Of a stretch of 64,000 bases of DNA, positions 60,088 to 64,000 are shown in pieces; within the stretch, counting starts at the first letter, position 1, and each line of letters starts with the position of its first letter. The position numbers and the translations under genes are program-made. A model generated the notes under the pieces. It made no database searches. It saw only the letters and a program-made list of their open reading frames with translations, and was not told the origin of the DNA. The stretch is from Burkholderia singularis (GTDB lineage: Bacteria; Pseudomonadota; Gammaproteobacteria; Burkholderiales; Burkholderiaceae), in NCBI RefSeq assembly GCF_900176645.1, contig NZ_FXAN01000035.1, positions 1-64,000 of the forward strand, given 5' to 3'.

Positions 60088-61449
60088 TCACGCCACCTTG
60101 CCGTCTCTCAATCCCCATGCTTCGAAACGAAGCTCGGGGAAATCGCCGACGATGCGCAGCGCCATCGCAGAGCCGGCGAGCGTCTGTGCCCAGAACGGAT
60201 CGGTCGACTCGACTTCGAAGTAGATGCTCTGGGCGTAATAGGGAATCTGCCGAGGCGGGTTCGGCAACGGCAGCAAACGCGCGCCCGGCAGTTGCAGATC
60301 CACGAGCTTCTGAATCTGCTCGACTGCACCGAGCTTGGTTTGCTGGGGCAGGAGTTGACGCAGCTTGTCCGCCGGCATCGCAGCCGATACGGCGAACACC
60401 AGCTTCTTCAGATTCCATTGCTTGTCGACGACGCAGATATACACTTGGTCGCCGCGATCCTCGAAACGCAGCGGCAGCACCGGCGTTTCGATTACCCGCG
60501 CCAGCGCGCGGCGCAACGTTGCCGCGAGCGGTTCAAAACTGCTTTGCAAATCATCGTGCCGATAGTTGAACTCGCGATCCGCAAGTTCGTCGTCGACGCC
60601 CGGCAGCACGCTCAAGCGCCCCAGCAGCCCGACCAGTTCGTGATACAGCATCGCAGGCGGCAGCGGATCGAATGCGTCGAGATTCGCAAGACGCATCCGG
60701 TATTCGGCAATCGCCTGGCGCAACATCAGCTCGATCAGGTCCGCGATGCCGCCGCCCGCCGAAAGCACGCGCTGCCCGGACGTACTCGCAAGACGCACGC
60801 GCAACGTACTCTGCAGCTCGTCGATCAGCGACTTCAGCACGACATGCGCACGCGTATCGAGCAATGGCGGCACGAAACGCGGATCCAGCAACACCGCGCG
60901 GCTCGCGCTGCGCCCCGCCACCCGCGCGATCGGCAGCGCGACTTCGTCGGAGCGCAGTTGCGATTTCCAGCACAGGCGCGTGATCAACTGGCCGGTCTCG
61001 ATCGTCAGATTACGCGGTGTGCCAGGCGCGTCGAGGCCCACCGCCAAGTCCGGCACCTCGGTTGCCATCGCACGATAGCGCGACGCGGACGCCACATCGC
61101 CGAACGCCATTTCGGGGCCGCCGCTGCGCGCGGCCTGGACGGCAAAACAGACGATATCGCCCGCCTGCGCGTGCTCGGTTTCGAGCGGCGCGGGCAACGG
61201 ATCGTAGGACGGCACCGAGAACGCCGTGCCGTCCTGGAATACGCCGCGCGCGCGGCGCAGCCCGAGCCTGCCGAGTCCGAGCCCGTCCTGATCGACGTCG
61301 AGCATCGTGAAACCCCAGCCATGATTCGAGGTTTGACCGAGCCGCAACGCGATCTGATGAGAAAGATGGCGTTCGAGTTGCTGGAAATGCTGCGTTTCGA
61401 TCAGCATTCCGTCGCTCCACGCGACCGGTCCGACCGGCAGGCTGCTCAT
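60088..61449 (-). CDS. tssK: T6SS baseplate protein TssK
   Basis: A 453-residue TssK, starting MSSLPVGPVAWSDGMLIETQ with the conserved HFQQLERHLSHQIALRLG, typical for the family. TssK trimers join the baseplate to the membrane complex. The C-terminal head region is seen in the VESTDPFWAQTLAGSAMALR segment, the part that contacts TssL/TssM. It overlaps tssJ by four bases (ATGA). No signal peptide is present. Confidence 0.94.
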   Translation of the reverse strand: MSSLPVGPVAWSDGMLIETQHFQQLERHLSHQIALRLGQTSNHGWGFTMLDVDQDGLGLGRLGLRRARGVFQDGTAFSVPSYDPLPAPLETEHAQAGDIVCFAVQAARSGGPEMAFGDVASASRYRAMATEVPDLAVGLDAPGTPRNLTIETGQLITRLCWKSQLRSDEVALPIARVAGRSASRAVLLDPRFVPPLLDTRAHVVLKSLIDELQSTLRVRLASTSGQRVLSAGGGIADLIELMLRQAIAEYRMRLANLDAFDPLPPAMLYHELVGLLGRLSVLPGVDDELADREFNYRHDDLQSSFEPLAATLRRALARVIETPVLPLRFEDRGDQVYICVVDKQWNLKKLVFAVSAAMPADKLRQLLPQQTKLGAVEQIQKLVDLQLPGARLLPLPNPPRQIPYYAQSIYFEVESTDPFWAQTLAGSAMALRIVGDFPELRFEAWGLRDGKVA

Positions 61450-62024
61450 TGCTTGACTCTCTTTGCGCCCGACGACGCACTGCGTTTATTAAACTTCGTG
61501 CCTGCAGCCACGCCGTCCGGCATGACTGGCACATAGGCTGCGACGGGCACAGGGCCAGGCAGCAGCGCGTTATAGATGCCGCCCGCGTCGAACCACACCG
61601 CGAGATGAATCACCCCGCTTCCATCGACACGCAAACGCAACGGCGCGTACTGCGCCGGGCGCTGCGCATAGTCCGCATCGGCGACGAGCCAGACCTCGCC
61701 CTTGCTCGGCACGTCGATCCAGAACTGCAACACCTGATTGGGCGCGATCACGTGACGCGACGAACTCACCACCGCATCCTGATCACGGCCGGCGCACGAC
61801 GAATCGCCGGTGCTTGCCATCGGCACCCAGTCAGCCATGCGCACGAGGTACACGCACGTCTCGACCGGGCGCGGCTCGCCGCTTGGACTGAGGTTCAAAC
61901 GGCTGCCCCCGATCAGCGTGACGTGCAACTGGCGCGGCTCGATACTCTTCGACGACGAGAAGAGCCCGCAGCCGGCCAGCGCGCAAAGCGCGAAAGCCAC
62001 GAAGATCGAGCGAAGCATGTTCAT
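61446..62024 (-). CDS. tssJ: T6SS outer-membrane lipoprotein TssJ
   Basis: A 192-residue lipoprotein. The signal peptide MNMLRSIFVAFALCALAGC ends at the lipobox L-A-G-C19, and the mature part is the beta-sandwich TssJ fold (LHVTLIGGSRLNLSPSGEPR, PVETCVYLVRMADWVPM). It anchors TssM at the outer membrane. The ATG at 62024 overlaps the stop of the DUF4150 gene by one base (TAATG). A long C-terminal tail after the sandwich (DGVAAGTKFNKRSASSGAKR) is basic. Confidence 0.92.
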   Translation of the reverse strand: MNMLRSIFVAFALCALAGCGLFSSSKSIEPRQLHVTLIGGSRLNLSPSGEPRPVETCVYLVRMADWVPMASTGDSSCAGRDQDAVVSSSRHVIAPNQVLQFWIDVPSKGEVWLVADADYAQRPAQYAPLRLRVDGSGVIHLAVWFDAGGIYNALLPGPVPVAAYVPVMPDGVAAGTKFNKRSASSGAKRVKQ

Positions 62025-62413
62025 TAGCTGAGGGTCATGGTGATAGTCTGAGACGGAACGATGGTTTGCCCCGCCGTGTTCTGGTTGTTCGGCATGTTGG
62101 TATCCGTCAGCCGGGTCTCCGGCGCGCCCTGGATCAACACCTTCCCCGAGCCCGTCACATGGCGCGATTGCGACGCCACCGTGCCCGATGCCACGCCGCC
62201 CATCGAACCGCCCTCGTCGCCGTGCGTCACCGGAATGATCGTGTTCATGTTGTGTGCGGGCCCGCCGTTGATCAGCATGTTCGGCACGTTCGGCACCGCC
62301 TCGGGCTTGTTCGCGATATTCGAATACGACACCGGAATGCCGAGCGGCGGGGTTTTGCAGACATCGGCCCCAGACAGTGCCATTCCGCCCGCAGAGCAAT
62401 TAGAAAACATCAC
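62024..62413 (-). CDS. DUF4150 PAAR-like spike-tip protein
   Basis: A 129-residue protein of the DUF4150 family, a PAAR-like group found next to T6SS spike genes. Features include GIPVSYSNIANKPEAVPNV, GGPAHNMNTIIPVTHGDEG and GSGKVLIQGAPETRLTDTN. PAAR-type proteins cap the VgrG spike and can carry or recruit effectors. No C-terminal effector domain is fused. The first residues MMFSNCSAGG leave the exact start (62413 or the next ATG) uncertain. It lies between the DUF3540 gene and tssJ. Confidence 0.85.
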   Translation of the reverse strand: MMFSNCSAGGMALSGADVCKTPPLGIPVSYSNIANKPEAVPNVPNMLINGGPAHNMNTIIPVTHGDEGGSMGGVASGTVASQSRHVTGSGKVLIQGAPETRLTDTNMPNNQNTAGQTIVPSQTITMTLS

Positions 62414-62434
62414 ATCCTCCTGTTTGTGCCGGGC

Positions 62435-63040
62435 TCAGCCCATATGAATCTGCCCAGCATCCATCTTGAGCAGCGATTCCGATTTCACGCACGCGCTCTT
62501 CGCATGCAGGCTCATGTGCCGGTCCGCGTGAACGAACGAGTTACCGGCGTGCACGGTGTCCGTGCCGCTCACGTTCGCATGCCGCTCCGCGGCTGCCTGC
62601 GTCACCACGCTCGCGCGGCTCGCGAGATGCGCGCTTTCCAGATGCAGGCGGTCACGCGCTTGCATTTCGATATCGTGCGCATGCAGCTTCACATGGGCGG
62701 AGCCGAAGTCCAGCGCGATATCGCGCGCCTCGACGCGGCGCTCGAGAATCGCCAGCACCCAGCAGCGGCCGGATGCCCGATAGAGTTGAACCAGATCGTC
62801 CGGCTGCGGCTTCACGATGCAACTGACCGCGACGCTCGCGAGCACCGGCTCGCCCGATTCCGTGACGATCCACCACGCACCATCGGCTGGCTCACGCACC
62901 CTGCCGATGGTCATCGGTTCGCTGAAGCCGGTTTGCGCCGGACGCCTGAGCAGCGATGCGACTGTCCCAGGAAGTTCATCGTCCTGATTGAGAATCCGTG
63001 TCTCACGAACGGGAAGCGAATGAAGAACTGTCATCGTCAT
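62435..63040 (-). CDS. DUF3540-like protein with VgrG-type C-terminal repeat
   Basis: About 201 residues from MTMTVLHSLPVRETRILNQD. The N-terminal half is a compact domain; the C-terminal half is a His/Ala-rich periodic sequence (AHVKLHAHDIEMQARDRLHL, ESAHLASRASVVTQAAAERH) like the needle-forming repeats of VgrG spikes. DUF3540 proteins commonly sit between DUF4150 and pentapeptide genes in T6SS loci. Its start overlaps the pentapeptide gene stop (ATGA); an ATG six bases further in (63034) has the better-spaced AGAGGAG. A role as spike adaptor is inferred. Confidence 0.8.
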   Translation of the reverse strand: MTMTVLHSLPVRETRILNQDDELPGTVASLLRRPAQTGFSEPMTIGRVREPADGAWWIVTESGEPVLASVAVSCIVKPQPDDLVQLYRASGRCWVLAILERRVEARDIALDFGSAHVKLHAHDIEMQARDRLHLESAHLASRASVVTQAAAERHANVSGTDTVHAGNSFVHADRHMSLHAKSACVKSESLLKMDAGQIHMG

Positions 63041-64000
63041 ACTCCTCTTGCTCCAGGCTGAGTCCGCTGCCGCCACAAGTGGTCGTCCTCGGCAGCAGCC
63101 TCATCGAAAATCGCTTGCCGCGTATTCGCGGCGAGCCACGCTTGTTTCGGCTGGCCGATCAGCAGACCGGATCGGCAATCACTGCCTTTCAGATCGACTT
63201 CGTCGAGCCGCGCGCCGCGCGCATCGAGCCCTTGCAATTGCGCTCCGGACAACTGAACGCGCGAGAGCTGCGCATGACGGAACGCGATACGCGGCGCATG
63301 CAGACGCAGCAGATCGCTGTCCATCACGCTTGCGTGATCGAAGATCGCCTGCGGCAATTCGGTATCGCGCACCATCAGGTTGTTGACCTTCGCGTGATCA
63401 AAACTCGCGAGTGGCAACCGGCTGGCGCCAATGCGCCCGCTCGACCAGGTCGAATGCGACCAGGCCGCCTGCTTCAGCTCGCATCCGTGCAGGGTCATGC
63501 GTTCGATTTGTGAATCGATCCAGCGCACGTTGATGCCCCGACACTTCGACAGCGTGCATCGGCTGCAGCCGCTCTGCCCGACAATGAAATTCTCAAGCTC
63601 CGCCGCCTGGATCTCGATGCCCGCGATCCGCACGTCGATCCACGACGTATCCGACCAGCGCCCGCCGTTCACCGCGATGTCCGTGAACTCGCTGGCGACA
63701 AACGACACGTGCGCCGAGCGCACCGCGTCGAACTGCCAGCTCGAGCCGGTCATTTTCGAGAAGATCGCATCGCGCATCAGGCTGTCGGCCCAAACCGCAT
63801 CGGCTATCTCGCCGCCGGTAAACGACACGCCTCGCTGCACGCAGTCTTTCCATCTGGTCGCGCCGACGCGGCAATCCTCGTAGATCAGATTGATCAGCTC
63901 GCATCCTTCGAAAAGGTTCGAGTCGAACCGGCAATTGACGAAGCGCAGGTTCGACAGCCGGCATCCGCGCCACGTCAGCTGATCGAAATGGCAATCCTCG
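63037..64000 (-). CDS. Pentapeptide-repeat protein, 5' end cut by the window edge
   Basis: At least 320 residues of right-handed quadrilateral beta-helix repeats, with the centre residue mostly Cys, Phe or Leu every five positions (EDCHFDQLTWRGCRLSNLRF upstream; ELENFIVGQSGCSRCTLSKC further on). The frame stays open to base 64000, so the 5' end is missing; an ATG at 63840 lies inside the repeat and is not a true start. Pentapeptide proteins accompany DUF3540/DUF4150 genes in many T6SS clusters, but their role there is unclear. Confidence 0.85.
   Translation of the reverse strand, partial: EDCHFDQLTWRGCRLSNLRFVNCRFDSNLFEGCELINLIYEDCRVGATRWKDCVQRGVSFTGGEIADAVWADSLMRDAIFSKMTGSSWQFDAVRSAHVSFVASEFTDIAVNGGRWSDTSWIDVRIAGIEIQAAELENFIVGQSGCSRCTLSKCRGINVRWIDSQIERMTLHGCELKQAAWSHSTWSSGRIGASRLPLASFDHAKVNNLMVRDTELPQAIFDHASVMDSDLLRLHAPRIAFRHAQLSRVQLSGAQLQGLDARGARLDEVDLKGSDCRSGLLIGQPKQAWLAANTRQAIFDEAAAEDDHLWRQRTQPGARGV

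Noticed and set aside
61446-62399. A 317-codon fusion of PAAR and TssJ coding
   Set aside because: The in-frame extension upstream of tssJ is the DUF4150 gene read out of frame; TssJ begins at its own signal peptide and lipobox (62024).

Overview
This is a high-GC chromosomal segment of a betaproteobacterium, almost certainly Burkholderia and probably the B. pseudomallei/thailandensis/oklahomensis group. The genus call rests on protein character (ZipA/Smc neighbourhood, PXPV-repeat protein, acyl-CoA-binding protein, catabolic-type Alr beside RadA), strong GC3 bias and gene order; the species is not determined. No rRNA, CRISPR array or intact insertion sequence was seen.

Layout. 0-12 kb is housekeeping: the start of zipA, smc (both minus), an EamA exporter, then a plus-strand lysine/peptidoglycan block dapC-dapD-arsC-like-dapE-prmB and a cardiolipin synthase. 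11.6-24 kb: glutathione peroxidase, ABC-F ATPase, a small DUF2866-like gene, alr-radA, lplT, thiD, then a tightly overlapping minus-strand operon tsaB-rimI-family-4 UDG-DUF1853, and an acyl-CoA-binding protein. 24-33 kb: RhlE helicase after a long leader, then the glyoxylate shunt (aceA, aceB) enclosing a UspA protein, a LysR regulator and a type II 2-haloacid dehalogenase. 33-36 kb: a GGCT-like protein, RraA, AraC and GNAT. 35.6-38 kb: a tRNA array (Ala-GGC, Glu, Asp, Glu, Asp; minus) downstream of gltX, with a perfectly duplicated Glu-Asp cassette. 38-47 kb: patatin-like lipoprotein, NlpC/P60 hydrolase, the yejABEF-type peptide importer (minus) and fabI.

47-53.7 kb is accessory in character: a PXPV exported protein, an unrecognised 447-aa protein with a lower-GC 5' end, a 1-kb and a 1.5-kb gene-poor stretch, an esterase and a LysR regulator, and two orphan minus-strand terminators. 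53.7-64 kb is the distal part of a type VI secretion operon on the minus strand, read from the window end inwards: pentapeptide-repeat protein (cut by the window edge), DUF3540 protein, DUF4150 PAAR-like tip, TssJ, TssK, TssL (with fused OmpA domain), TssM, then three small genes of unknown function. Start/stop overlaps of 1-4 bases run through most of this operon.

How it fits together: most of the window is conserved core genome (cell wall precursors, DNA repair, tRNA charging, central carbon, fatty acid synthesis). The end of the window is an envelope-spanning contractile secretion system whose small 3' genes and spike-type genes are the best candidates for undescribed biology.
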